From assembly GCA_002482645.1 (NCBI GenBank), contig DLGJ01000003.1:62001-126000 (forward strand): a stretch of 64,000 bases of DNA, read 5' to 3'. This DNA is from Hyphomicrobiaceae bacterium UBA7697. GTDB lineage: Bacteria > Pseudomonadota > Alphaproteobacteria > Rhizobiales > Methyloligellaceae. Each line of letters begins with the position of its first letter. Position 1 is the stretch's first letter. Below are positions 43,711-52,088 of the stretch, in pieces. The notes below the pieces were generated by a model that did not search any database, had not been told where the DNA came from, and worked only from the letters and a program-made list of their open reading frames with translations. A program made the translations under genes and the position numbers.

Positions 43711-45768
43711 TCAGAGGCGCGTGAGAATTGAGCTGTCGTTTCCCGACTTGCGCTGGGACAGCTCGAATTGTCGTTCCAGACGCTTGTTGGAAATCGTGGT
43801 AGCTCTGAGTTGCCACTGCATTTTGCGCAAATCCCCTTCGAGTTGCGATAGCCTCTGGACCAGTCCGCTTCGCCTGCGCCTTGCGCTGACGGCTCCGAGG
43901 GCGCAGACCAAGAAGAATAGCGCAAAGGCGCTAAATCCCAAGAAAGCCCAGTCATATTGGGGGGCCACTCTGATTGCCGCCAAAACGAGCGGAACGGCGA
44001 TGACAACGAGCGCAAGTCCGCCTAGTCCGAATATCCGGTTCTTGATGGCCCTTAGCCCCCATAGGGTGACATGTGCGATTTCGTAAAGAAGGGGCGTTCG
44101 CGCCTTCACGCTTTCGACGAAGCGCACATAGCCTGAGTCGAGATGGATGGATGTCTCCGCTTCAGAAGTCTCCGCCGTCGTCACCAACGGGACCACCTCT
44201 CCGCTCTCCTCGCGGGAGCGGCCGGGGACGCCGATAGCGCTCGCCACGGCTCGTTCCAAATCGGCTGGGCTGGGCCTGGCCTGAACCGCAACGAGCTTGC
44301 CGCGACCATCGAAGGGGATGTCGCAAGGGTACGTGCGGAGGCAATGCCAGCTTGGTTCCACGTCAGGCGACTTGGGCGAATGCCACTCGCTCACATAGGT
44401 GTGGTATCCGTTTCGGACGAAAAACCGGACCAACTCATCCGACGTGTTGTGGAAGCGTGCGCTCCTGGCGTTGTCGAAATCGACGAGAACTGCCGCAGGC
44501 TTTGTGTTGCTAAAGTTGAGTCCCCGCAAAATCGTGAGCGCGGCCCCGTCCGCCGCGATGCTGAGCACATCAACCCTCGTCAAGCCGTTGAGGACGACGA
44601 AGTCGTCCAGACTAACCGTGTCGATAGCGTCGGTCGCTGTCCCATTGCAGGCTTGGTGGTCCGCTGTGGCCAGATTCGAAACCGGCACGTTCCAATCCGT
44701 TCGCTCGGCGATCATCTCACGGAAAATGTTGACATTGTTCCCGTGCTCCGTTGCGCTCCCTAGCCTGCCGTAATCGCCGATCCGGCCTGGTAAGGCGAAC
44801 ACCGTCCAGCCTTGGCCGGCAAACGGTGCAAAGGCCTCGAGCTGTAGACCAACGTCTATGAGGATGCCCACGGGGATATCGGGCGTGATCAAGGCATATA
44901 CGAACCGGCTCTCGTCGAACTGGATCTCCGCCTCCGGTCCAAATTTCCGGGTCAGGCTCGGTTCGTCAGGCTTGGCACCTGGTTCGAGCACTTCGGCACG
45001 CGATACAACCTTCAGATCGCCCCGGCTCTCGACATCGTCGAACGAGCAGAAGTCGAAGGCATCGACCTTGGACACGGGGTTGGCATTCAAAATTCTTGTC
45101 GAGGGATCGAGCCGGACGGCAACCTCTCGCCAGCTGTGCAAATGAATAGCCCGATTGGGGTTGGGGATGTTGAACTTGTCGCCAGGCTGTTGATAGTCGG
45201 CGAAGAAGTAATTGGGGTTCTCCTCCGGCGCCTTGACAATCTCGAGCTCGATTCCGCCACCTCTCTTGGCCTCGGGAATGATCTCGACGTAATTGCAGTC
45301 GATTCCGAGCAGGAAAATTTCTCTGTAGCCAAGACATTCGGCCCATGCGGCGCAATGTGACCCCGTAGACACCGAGGGCGCGCTTAGGACGTCGAATTCG
45401 CTCATGAGCACGTCGAAATTGCGCACCCGGTCCAGGTTTGCGACATCGCCGAGTTCGTCGATAAGGTTCTCTCTCAAGAGGAACTGGCGAATTCCGTTGC
45501 CGTCGGATTCCGCGATTAAACGGGCGATCTGATCCTTATGGCTGACACCGACGACGATGTCCAAACACGCGTAGTATTGGGGGTACCAACCAATACTATC
45601 CCAATACCGGTATGCGGCATTCATTCCAAAAACATCGAAGCCCTGGAAACGCTTGAAGTCGAAGCCTTTCAATGACGGTCCGTTCCCAAGTATGATTGCT
45701 CTTCGGGTTCGGCCCAATGCTTCGGCGGACGGGTGACTCTGACCCTTTTCGACTTTCGTGTGCTGCAT
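43711..45768 (-). CDS. GNGPSL domain with degenerate FkbM domain and membrane tail
   Basis: The protein has 685 residues. Residues 22-245 are a GNGPSL head, with AIILGNGPSLKGFDF and CLDIVVGVSHKD, very like the protein encoded at 19479. Residues 285-500 align with the FkbM domains of the two giant proteins, ending in HTYVSEWHSP where they have VYISEWHP. The SAM loop, however, reads GILIDVGLQLEAF instead of FDVGAxxG, and the catalytic stretch reads VLSIAADGAAL instead of FLKIDVEG. Two membrane helices follow FGLGGLA at about 583-600 and 606-628, then a coiled coil to about 675. I infer an inactive methyltransferase fold kept for binding or structure. The gene reads toward ugd. Confidence 0.8.
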   Translation of the reverse strand: MQHTKVEKGQSHPSAEALGRTRRAIILGNGPSLKGFDFKRFQGFDVFGMNAAYRYWDSIGWYPQYYACLDIVVGVSHKDQIARLIAESDGNGIRQFLLRENLIDELGDVANLDRVRNFDVLMSEFDVLSAPSVSTGSHCAAWAECLGYREIFLLGIDCNYVEIIPEAKRGGGIELEIVKAPEENPNYFFADYQQPGDKFNIPNPNRAIHLHSWREVAVRLDPSTRILNANPVSKVDAFDFCSFDDVESRGDLKVVSRAEVLEPGAKPDEPSLTRKFGPEAEIQFDESRFVYALITPDIPVGILIDVGLQLEAFAPFAGQGWTVFALPGRIGDYGRLGSATEHGNNVNIFREMIAERTDWNVPVSNLATADHQACNGTATDAIDTVSLDDFVVLNGLTRVDVLSIAADGAALTILRGLNFSNTKPAAVLVDFDNARSARFHNTSDELVRFFVRNGYHTYVSEWHSPKSPDVEPSWHCLRTYPCDIPFDGRGKLVAVQARPSPADLERAVASAIGVPGRSREESGEVVPLVTTAETSEAETSIHLDSGYVRFVESVKARTPLLYEIAHVTLWGLRAIKNRIFGLGGLALVVIAVPLVLAAIRVAPQYDWAFLGFSAFALFFLVCALGAVSARRRRSGLVQRLSQLEGDLRKMQWQLRATTISNKRLERQFELSQRKSGNDSSILTRL

Positions 45769-45904
45769 TTGCTTAGTCCGCTCGATCTACATTCCGTCCT
45801 GGGTCGTGTCGTTCGGATCGAGAGGCGTATCGACAGTTACACCGTCTGGATTCCGTACCGCCGGTCCAATTGTACCGAGACAGCGCGACACGCTCACGTT
45901 GATC

Positions 45905-47521
45905 TTAATCATTGAACTTGCCGAAAACACCTGCAAGCCGCCGCAATAGCACCCCGGCGCGGCTCCTCGTATGATGATCACATGCCGCATCCGGCGCATT
46001 TTGCTGAATCGGCGCAAGTTCCGTATTCCCGGACAAGGGAGCCCCGCGCCACGATGCAGCGTAGGCTTGATCTATGAGGGGGTGCAGTTTGCCGCCGACC
46101 TTAAATCCGCCGAGGTTCGCATAGGCCGCCGGCGTAGCGGGAGCACGCTCCGCTCCCTCGGACGCGCTTTCTTCGTCCGAGTCCCCCGAATCAAAATCGT
46201 CAAGGGAGCAATGGAACCGGCTGTCGCCGCCCAGGGTCAGGGCCTCCTTGGTGTCGAGGAGGTTCAGCGCCGAAGCCACGTCCATGTTCGATTTTTTCAG
46301 AGGTTCGATCCACAAGACAGGTGCGCCACCGTAAAGAATTTCTCCCAGGCACTTGGCGAAGTAGATCTTCTTGAGGCCCGACTCCAAGTCGATGGAATCC
46401 GAAAGATTGTTGGCGGCGACGGGTGCGCGCAGCGCATACACGTTGTCGAGGTCCGCCCCCAATCGGCGATCGAGATGGAATGTGCCGCACGAGGGGATGA
46501 AGACCGCGAAGGGCTTCGAGCTGGTCTGCTGAAGCGCGGACAGCGCCTCCATGCTTGACTCGAGGGATTTGGAATCGGCGGGAACCACGAAAAATGCGCC
46601 GTAGCGCCGGAAATAGTTCTTGAGGTCGGCAAGTGTTTCCGCGCATTCGGGACTGCCCGCGAAATCCAGCAAGGCCGCGATTTGCGAGGGGCCGCCATTG
46701 AACTCATGAAAGAGCTCGCCGACGCGCTGTGCGTAACGATGCTTGAGGTCCGGGCTTTGCGAAACGATCCCGTCGGCGCCGGTTGCTTGGGAATCCGCGA
46801 TGCGCCGCAGCCACTCCGTGCAGACGAAGCCGTACTGATCCTTGAGCATGTCCGCGGTTTGCTTGAGCGAGTCCGCACGTTGTCCCATGGTCTTCGAGTC
46901 CCGGTGAAGGGTCGCCTCTGACAAGACCTGATCCAGGAAGAAGAAACTCGCGCCGTGCATGGCGGCCCGGATCCAATATTCGAAGTCGAAACAATACCCA
47001 AATCGCTCGTTCAAGGGTCCAAGCTCGGCGGCAAAGCTGCGGCGCATGAACAGGGACGGCTGCAGGATGCCGTTGGAGACAATGAACCTCTCCCGAAGGC
47101 GGTGGCTCTGGGTATTGATGAAGGCCTCCCGGAGGAGTGCGCCGTGCTCGTCGACGAAGTTACCGCGGCCGTAGACGATATCGATTTCGGGATTGGCGTC
47201 GAAAGTCTCCAGAACTCTCGCCAGGACGTCCGGAGCGGCATACCAGTCATCCGTATTGAGCCAGGTGACGACATCGCCGGTGGCCAGAGCGAATCCGCGA
47301 TTGATTGCGTCGATCTGGCCTTGATCCTCACCGACATGGAGCCGGGCGAAAGCGTGCTGCCCGGCAAAATCTTGCAAGATATCGAGCGTGCCGTCCGTGG
47401 ATCCTCCATCGAAAATGATGTGCTCAAGCGGAACCACGGATTGCTCGACAATGCTCTTGAGCATTTTCTCGACGAACGCGACCTGATTGTAGCTTGGCGT
47501 AATAATCGATATTGAAGGCAT
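45905..47521 (-). CDS. Family 2 glycosyltransferase with long C-terminal extension
   Basis: The protein has 538 residues. The first 230 are a GT2 domain of the DGGS group: ISIITPSYNQVAFVEKML, IIFDGGSTDGTLDIL and DVVTWLNTDDWYAAPDV. Residues 300-460 form a second globular part beginning around YFRRYGAFFVVPADSKS and containing FAVFIPSCGTFHLD and YGGAPVLWIEPLKKS. I cannot place this part in a family. A Ser-, Asp- and Glu-rich linker and a basic C-terminus with ending RRLAGVFGKFND complete it. It stands between the 43711 and 47821 genes on the same strand. A ribosome site is not evident. Confidence 0.85.
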   Translation of the reverse strand: MPSISIITPSYNQVAFVEKMLKSIVEQSVVPLEHIIFDGGSTDGTLDILQDFAGQHAFARLHVGEDQGQIDAINRGFALATGDVVTWLNTDDWYAAPDVLARVLETFDANPEIDIVYGRGNFVDEHGALLREAFINTQSHRLRERFIVSNGILQPSLFMRRSFAAELGPLNERFGYCFDFEYWIRAAMHGASFFFLDQVLSEATLHRDSKTMGQRADSLKQTADMLKDQYGFVCTEWLRRIADSQATGADGIVSQSPDLKHRYAQRVGELFHEFNGGPSQIAALLDFAGSPECAETLADLKNYFRRYGAFFVVPADSKSLESSMEALSALQQTSSKPFAVFIPSCGTFHLDRRLGADLDNVYALRAPVAANNLSDSIDLESGLKKIYFAKCLGEILYGGAPVLWIEPLKKSNMDVASALNLLDTKEALTLGGDSRFHCSLDDFDSGDSDEESASEGAERAPATPAAYANLGGFKVGGKLHPLIDQAYAASWRGAPLSGNTELAPIQQNAPDAACDHHTRSRAGVLLRRLAGVFGKFND

Positions 47522-47820
47522 AGCGCTATGGAAGTTGTTTTCCGGAATATCTTCTTATCTTAGATATTATGAAGCCTGAAGATTCTATAGCCGAGCGAGG
47601 ACGGTGCATCCTCGCTGGGCTATTGTGCGCATTTGATCCTCCGCGCCTTTTGTAAAGCCGTATGGCGCAATGTGTCCCCTGCGCATGACGATAATAGCCA
47701 CGAGACGTGTCAGGAAATACGGACGCGCCACGATCCCGGAGGCATTGCAAGCCAGCAGGACACACAAGTGCTTTCGCCGCCGGCTTATTGACGGCGTCCC
47801 CGAAGTCTCCACGTGATGCG
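47522..47820. other. 299-base gap without a convincing gene
   Basis: Leftward frames of about 75-107 codons run across the gap but show no motif and are rich in arginine, serine and glycine in a random way. The right part is near the end of the small membrane protein gene. I see no hairpin with a T-run. An AT-rich patch at about 47535-47570 directly precedes the GT2 gene and could contain its promoter. Confidence 0.35.
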
Positions 47821-48210
47821 TTACGGTTTCGGAGCGCGAAGATCATCAATCGCCTGACGTATCTGTAGCATTCTCTCCGATAGCACGTGCGCGCCCCCGA
47901 GCGTTTTCTCCTCTAGGCTGGAAATCTGAAGTTGCAAGTCTTGCAAATGACTCGCCACCTCCTGCTCGTCTTGGTTGGGGCATCTCTTTGGTTCCATGAG
48001 TAATGTGTACACGAGGCAAAGCGCGATGACCGCGATCGATAAAATTGCATAAGACAAGGCAATGGCGAACGATGGGAGGTCCAAGGCACCCAAGAATTCT
48101 GTCAAAATAATTCCAAGTAGTATCGTTGTAGATGCGAATAAAACGCCCGCAACGAAGACTGCTCTAGCGGAACGATTTGACGTTCTAGACTTGAGATGTT
48201 GCAATACCAT
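47821..48210 (-). CDS. Small two-helix membrane protein with coiled coil (stand-alone tail)
   Basis: The protein has 129 residues from ATG 48210, which has TGAGGA six bases upstream; the longer frame to 48321 overlaps the neighbouring gene. A basic start (LKSRTSNRSARAVFVAG) leads into two membrane helices at about residues 16-36 and 45-69. A charged and helical C-terminal half follows, with heptads in LQDLQLQISSLEEKTL and MLQIRQAIDDL. The layout repeats the end of the mosaic proteins, including the NRSAR next to the first helix where they have RSAR. It has no enzymatic domain. It could anchor or bridge the larger proteins. Its gene lies between two GT2 genes on the same strand. Confidence 0.65.
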   Translation of the reverse strand: MVLQHLKSRTSNRSARAVFVAGVLFASTTILLGIILTEFLGALDLPSFAIALSYAILSIAVIALCLVYTLLMEPKRCPNQDEQEVASHLQDLQLQISSLEEKTLGGAHVLSERMLQIRQAIDDLRAPKP

Positions 48211-48295
48211 TAAATCCTCAGCGTGGGTTTTCAGTCCACTTGATGCGTTGGGGCGCGGCTTGTCTGCGTGAAAGGTCGTCCGACGATAATCGATG

Positions 48296-49285
48296 TTAGC
48301 GTTTGCCCACAGAAATGCCATGTTTGGCCAAGCGGCGCGTCCAGTTGTTCACCACAGTGGATGCCGAGCGGCCGCATAGACTGGAGAGTTGCGTCGCGGC
48401 CAGGTGAAGGTCTTCCGAGACTCCCTGCCGATTGGCGCCGATGCTTTCGAGAAAGTCCGCGTACAACGATCCGCCAGTCTCCGCCGCACGATCCCATATG
48501 TGGTTCAGAATCAAAAGATTGCGTCGCGCGGCGAGGACGTATTCATGCTGGTCCGCCTGCTGCGATCCAAGGAATTCGGAAGTATCGTCCCGGAGTTGCC
48601 ATGGCACGTCGAGATGATCCTTCCTCACGCTGCGGCTTAGAGACCCATCCCGCTGGCGCCAAAAGTACAACGTGTCATCGATTTCTTCATGCGCTGCGCT
48701 TCGGACCATTTTGTAGGTGAAAAACAGGTCCTCATGAGGGATTCTCGGCGGGAATCGGACGTCCGAATCGACGATGAACTCCGTCCTGAAAAGCCGTCCC
48801 CAGGCGACGGATGTCGTATAGCTTCCCAAGATCTTGGCGTAGCTGCTCAAGGACCTGAACTGCTCGTCGGTAAAGCGCGGATAGGCCTGATTGGACAGGA
48901 ATAGAGCGTCCTCGGAGACTTTCGCGTGACGGCAGGACACGACGTCGGCGCCGGTCGAGCATTGGGCCGCGACGAGTTTCTCCACAAAGTCCGTGGTGAC
49001 GAAGTCGTCGCTGTCGAGGAAGGTCAATAGCGCCCCGGACACATGGTCGATCCCGGTGTTTCGGGCGCCCCCAAGCCCGGCGTTCGCTTGGTCGATGACT
49101 CTGATGCGGTCGTCGAGTTCAGCATGGTGGCGTGCGCGTTCGGGACTTGCGTCTGTGCTGCCGTCGTTGACGACGAGGATTTCCAAGTTCGTGTAGGTTT
49201 GGGCACGCAGGGACAGCAGGCAGTCGTCCAACCAAGACTCAACGTTGTAGGTCGGAACGACAACGGAAACTTTCGGATGGCTCAT
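48296..49285 (-). CDS. Family 2 glycosyltransferase
   Basis: The protein has 329 residues from ATG 49285; a start at 49297 would add four. VSVVVPTYNVESWLDDCLL, VVNDGSTDASPERA and LTFLDSDDFVTTDF are the classical GT2 motifs, of the EpsJ/WcaA group. The second half, including HEDLFFTYKMV and FWRQRDGSLSRSV, matches glycosyltransferases of capsule clusters. It reads leftward into the tail-only gene, 85 bases apart, so both may be one transcript. The donor is unknown. Confidence 0.92.
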   Translation of the reverse strand: MSHPKVSVVVPTYNVESWLDDCLLSLRAQTYTNLEILVVNDGSTDASPERARHHAELDDRIRVIDQANAGLGGARNTGIDHVSGALLTFLDSDDFVTTDFVEKLVAAQCSTGADVVSCRHAKVSEDALFLSNQAYPRFTDEQFRSLSSYAKILGSYTTSVAWGRLFRTEFIVDSDVRFPPRIPHEDLFFTYKMVRSAAHEEIDDTLYFWRQRDGSLSRSVRKDHLDVPWQLRDDTSEFLGSQQADQHEYVLAARRNLLILNHIWDRAAETGGSLYADFLESIGANRQGVSEDLHLAATQLSSLCGRSASTVVNNWTRRLAKHGISVGKR

Positions 49286-49297
49286 GCTCGGATCCAA

Positions 49298-49678
49298 GAA
49301 TGTCTTTTTGGATGTGAGCCGGCAGGCTCGATCGTTTGAACGGAGATCACGGATTGCGTGGGTTGGCTGTACCAGCTTTCGGGTGTTTTTCTAAGAGTGT
49401 TTTGGAGAAGGGGAGTTCCAGTGGCGCACCCGGTTGCGGAGGCGCGGCGAAAAAGGGGACGTCCGCTCCCGGCAGTCGCGAGCCGTCTTCAGTCAAAGTC
49501 TGATAGGCACAATTCCGTTGCCGCCGCTGACTCGGACCATGCACCCAACCTCGCCTCGGAGGCGATAAGACGGGCCCACCGAATGTGTCGGACCTCAAGG
49601 TGCCTTTCCCCATTGGCGGAGACACTTGACGGAACCATCCCCGTGCTTGTGAAGTTCGAGGACGTGTATTAGCAGTTT
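49298..49678. other. 381-base divergent gap without a convincing gene
   Basis: The gap separates the leftward GT2 gene from the rightward pyruvyltransferase-like gene and must hold their promoters. Frames of about 90-100 codons on both strands have no motif and odd proline and arginine content. No repeat, hairpin or RNA gene was noticed. Confidence 0.4.
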
Positions 49679-50716
49679 ATGCAGTATGAGCGATCCGCTC
49701 CGTTTCCCGATGCAGCGATAGGGTGTGAGCAAGGCAATCCCTCTGCCTTCGCCGCCTGGCAGATGGACATGCAGAAGATTGACTGTGGAGCGTGGCTCAA
49801 ATCAAAGATCGGAAATCGGCCGCTCCATTGGTATCCGAATCCAGGAAATGCCGGCGATCACCTCATTGCTGTAGCAACGGATCTCCTGTTTAGAGCCCAT
49901 GGTATCGATGCCAGGGTCATTTCCGACCCCGCCTCGTTCAACAGCGATGGAAAAATCGTTTGTTACGGGGGAGGAGGAAATTTTGTTCCGAGCTATCATA
50001 AGGCGCGCGATTTCGTATTGCGGCATCATAAGACAGCGGACCGCCTCATCGTGCTGCCGCACACCGTCTCAGGAAACGAGGACGTCCTCGGTCAACTTGG
50101 GCCGAACACGACAATCGTTTGCAGAGAGCTGGTTTCAGCAAGTCACTGCCAGAAGCATGCTTCGGGCGCGGAATTGTTGTTGGCCGATGATCTAGCGTTA
50201 GAGCTTGATTTTGGCAGCCTATTGACGGGGGGCATAGAGCCGTCGTTTTGGGGGGCGCCACGAACGTTCTTGTATCTTCGGCGTCGCTTTCGCCAGTTCT
50301 GCCGAGCGACCCACGGAGAGGACAGGCTCGACGTTTGGCGTGGCGACCGCGAGCGGCACCCGATGCGCATTAGTGACGAGCAGAACGATATTTCCAGGCT
50401 CTTCGCCCTGCGGAAAGGGCCTCAGCCATTCAACCAGCGCAGGATCTCCGCATATTTTTTCTTGGAGGCGATCAAGCGCTTCTCGAGCGTGCATACCGAC
50501 CGTTTGCACGTCGCGATTACTGCTGCTCTCCTGGGCAAGGAAGTCAGGCTTTACAGCAACTCCTATTTCAAGAACCGGGCCGTATACGAACTCAGCTTGA
50601 CGCATTTTCCCAAGTTCGCATTCGTCGATATTTCCCATGCCGTAGCGCCAAGCCTTTGGGACGGCCGAAACGGCCCAACGGATCACGCAAACCGTTTGGT
50701 GAACTCCGCGACTTAG
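49679..50716 (+). CDS. Polysaccharide pyruvyl transferase family protein
   Basis: The protein has 345 residues from ATG 49679; ATG 49763 is an alternative and neither has a clear ribosome site. The motif PLHWYPNPGNAGDHLIAVATD at about residue 48 and VCYGGGGNFVPSYH at about 94 are the glycine-rich elements of the family. LIVLPHTVSGNED and SVHTDRLHVAITAALLGKEV are the conserved C-terminal domain. Family members transfer pyruvate from phosphoenolpyruvate to sugars as a ketal, giving the glycan negative charge; some members act in other chemistry. It converges with the PP-loop gene. Confidence 0.85.
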   Translation: MQYERSAPFPDAAIGCEQGNPSAFAAWQMDMQKIDCGAWLKSKIGNRPLHWYPNPGNAGDHLIAVATDLLFRAHGIDARVISDPASFNSDGKIVCYGGGGNFVPSYHKARDFVLRHHKTADRLIVLPHTVSGNEDVLGQLGPNTTIVCRELVSASHCQKHASGAELLLADDLALELDFGSLLTGGIEPSFWGAPRTFLYLRRRFRQFCRATHGEDRLDVWRGDRERHPMRISDEQNDISRLFALRKGPQPFNQRRISAYFFLEAIKRFSSVHTDRLHVAITAALLGKEVRLYSNSYFKNRAVYELSLTHFPKFAFVDISHAVAPSLWDGRNGPTDHANRLVNSAT

Positions 50717-50776
50717 CGGCCGAGGGCCGAACGGCGGGATTGGGAGGCAGAATGTGGCTGCATTCGCCTCGGCGCT

Positions 50777-51937
50777 CTATCCTGGGAGTCTCAACAAACG
50801 CCCAAACGAGGCGCGCAGATTCTTGGCGGCCTCCTTGTTTCGGAGCTTGCGAACGCGCTTTTCGAGGGCCCTACGCCAAGGCTGGCCATCGAATGCCTTC
50901 GATGTCTCAAGCACCCACTCGTATCCGCGCAGGCGGCTAAGGCTCGCCGGTGTGACCGTATCGATCAAGCGGATATCAAGGGGCCGGTCGAAGCAGGGTG
51001 GATCGGAGTGACCCAAAGCGAGGAATTCCAACTGGGTCAGGATACATTTTTCGCAGACGCCGCAGTTCTTCGTGTAGCTCGTGTCTCGCCAGCAGACTCG
51101 CAGACCCTTTGTCGCCACTTCGTCGGCGGCAACTCGCTCGACCTTCTCGATACGATTATAGCCGGCACCGTCGTGCACGATGGCAAAACGCTCCGTTCCC
51201 ATCAACGGATCGATTACGGGATTCGATCCCCAGGTCAGGCGCAAATTTTCGTAGGCATTCGAACTCGATATGAGGCCAACGCCGAACGCGTGACTGTATT
51301 GGTGGAGCAGGCCGCAGATGAGAGCGCCGTGCGCGTCCTCGTAGCTGGACGGGTAGAAGTCTCGCACATTGGTCCTAAGAAGGCGCGGTCTCAAGGTCAC
51401 CGAACCAAGGAACTCCCGATGCCTGTCGACAGCCTTCGCGAAGGCCTCCGTGTTCGCGCTGGGGATATCGAGTCCGTGCGCAAACATGACGTCGGTGAGC
51501 GGATATTTCGCGGCACCCAACTCGCCGGAGGTGTGTTGCAAAGCCAAGAACGTCGAATCGACTCCACCAGAGAACGCCGCGATGGCTCTATCGGGCGCTT
51601 GCGATATCTCGGCGACGGAATCCGGGACGATCTCGACAGGCCGATACAGGTCCGGCCGCCACCGGGCCCAGGCCTCCTGGAAGTGACGGATGGACCGGAC
51701 AAGGGACTTCGAAAGGGGACCTTCGACAAAAAGCCGCCCGCCGCGTTCCATGCAACGAAAGATGACGAGTAGAAGCGCTCCATCCAACCTTTCCGGCTCC
51801 GGAAGGTCCGGTTCGTCCAAGAACGAGATCCAGGCGTCGACAAGGACCTCGTTTGCATCCGCCTTCAAGGCGACGAAGCGTTCAGTGGACGTGCCGCCGT
51901 GAACCTGGCGGATAGAGAGACGCATCTCGGAAACCAT
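50777..51937 (-). CDS. PP-loop ATP pyrophosphatase family protein of unknown substrate
   Basis: The protein has 386 residues from ATG 51937, with AGGGTCG upstream. The PP-loop AAFSGGVDSTFLAL is at residues 120-133, as in asparagine synthases, GMP synthases and QueC. A cysteine cluster NCGVCEKC at residues 291-298, with Cys282 before it, probably binds zinc, as in QueC and some tRNA-modifying enzymes. The N-terminal 110 residues and the basic C-terminus are unlike those families. The enzyme should adenylate a carboxylate or carbonyl and release pyrophosphate. In this cluster it may make an amide or nitrile-like decoration of a sugar acid, which is inference. It diverges from the MurF-like gene. 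Confidence 0.7.
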   Translation of the reverse strand: MVSEMRLSIRQVHGGTSTERFVALKADANEVLVDAWISFLDEPDLPEPERLDGALLLVIFRCMERGGRLFVEGPLSKSLVRSIRHFQEAWARWRPDLYRPVEIVPDSVAEISQAPDRAIAAFSGGVDSTFLALQHTSGELGAAKYPLTDVMFAHGLDIPSANTEAFAKAVDRHREFLGSVTLRPRLLRTNVRDFYPSSYEDAHGALICGLLHQYSHAFGVGLISSSNAYENLRLTWGSNPVIDPLMGTERFAIVHDGAGYNRIEKVERVAADEVATKGLRVCWRDTSYTKNCGVCEKCILTQLEFLALGHSDPPCFDRPLDIRLIDTVTPASLSRLRGYEWVLETSKAFDGQPWRRALEKRVRKLRNKEAAKNLRASFGRLLRLPG

Positions 51938-52088
51938 GAGCCGACCCTAGCGCAAACGACCGAGCCAGTTCACGGCTCTACGATTTTAGCTTGTACTGTG
52001 CCGGCGGTCTTGGCCGCAATTGCCCGTTTTCTGGGAGACATGGTACGAGTCGCCACCTTTGGCCCCCAATGCGTCGGTGCAAATCCGG

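Noticed and set aside
47526..47849. Leftward frame of 107 codons right of the GT2 gene
   Set aside because: Random-looking composition and overlap with the end of the two-helix protein gene.
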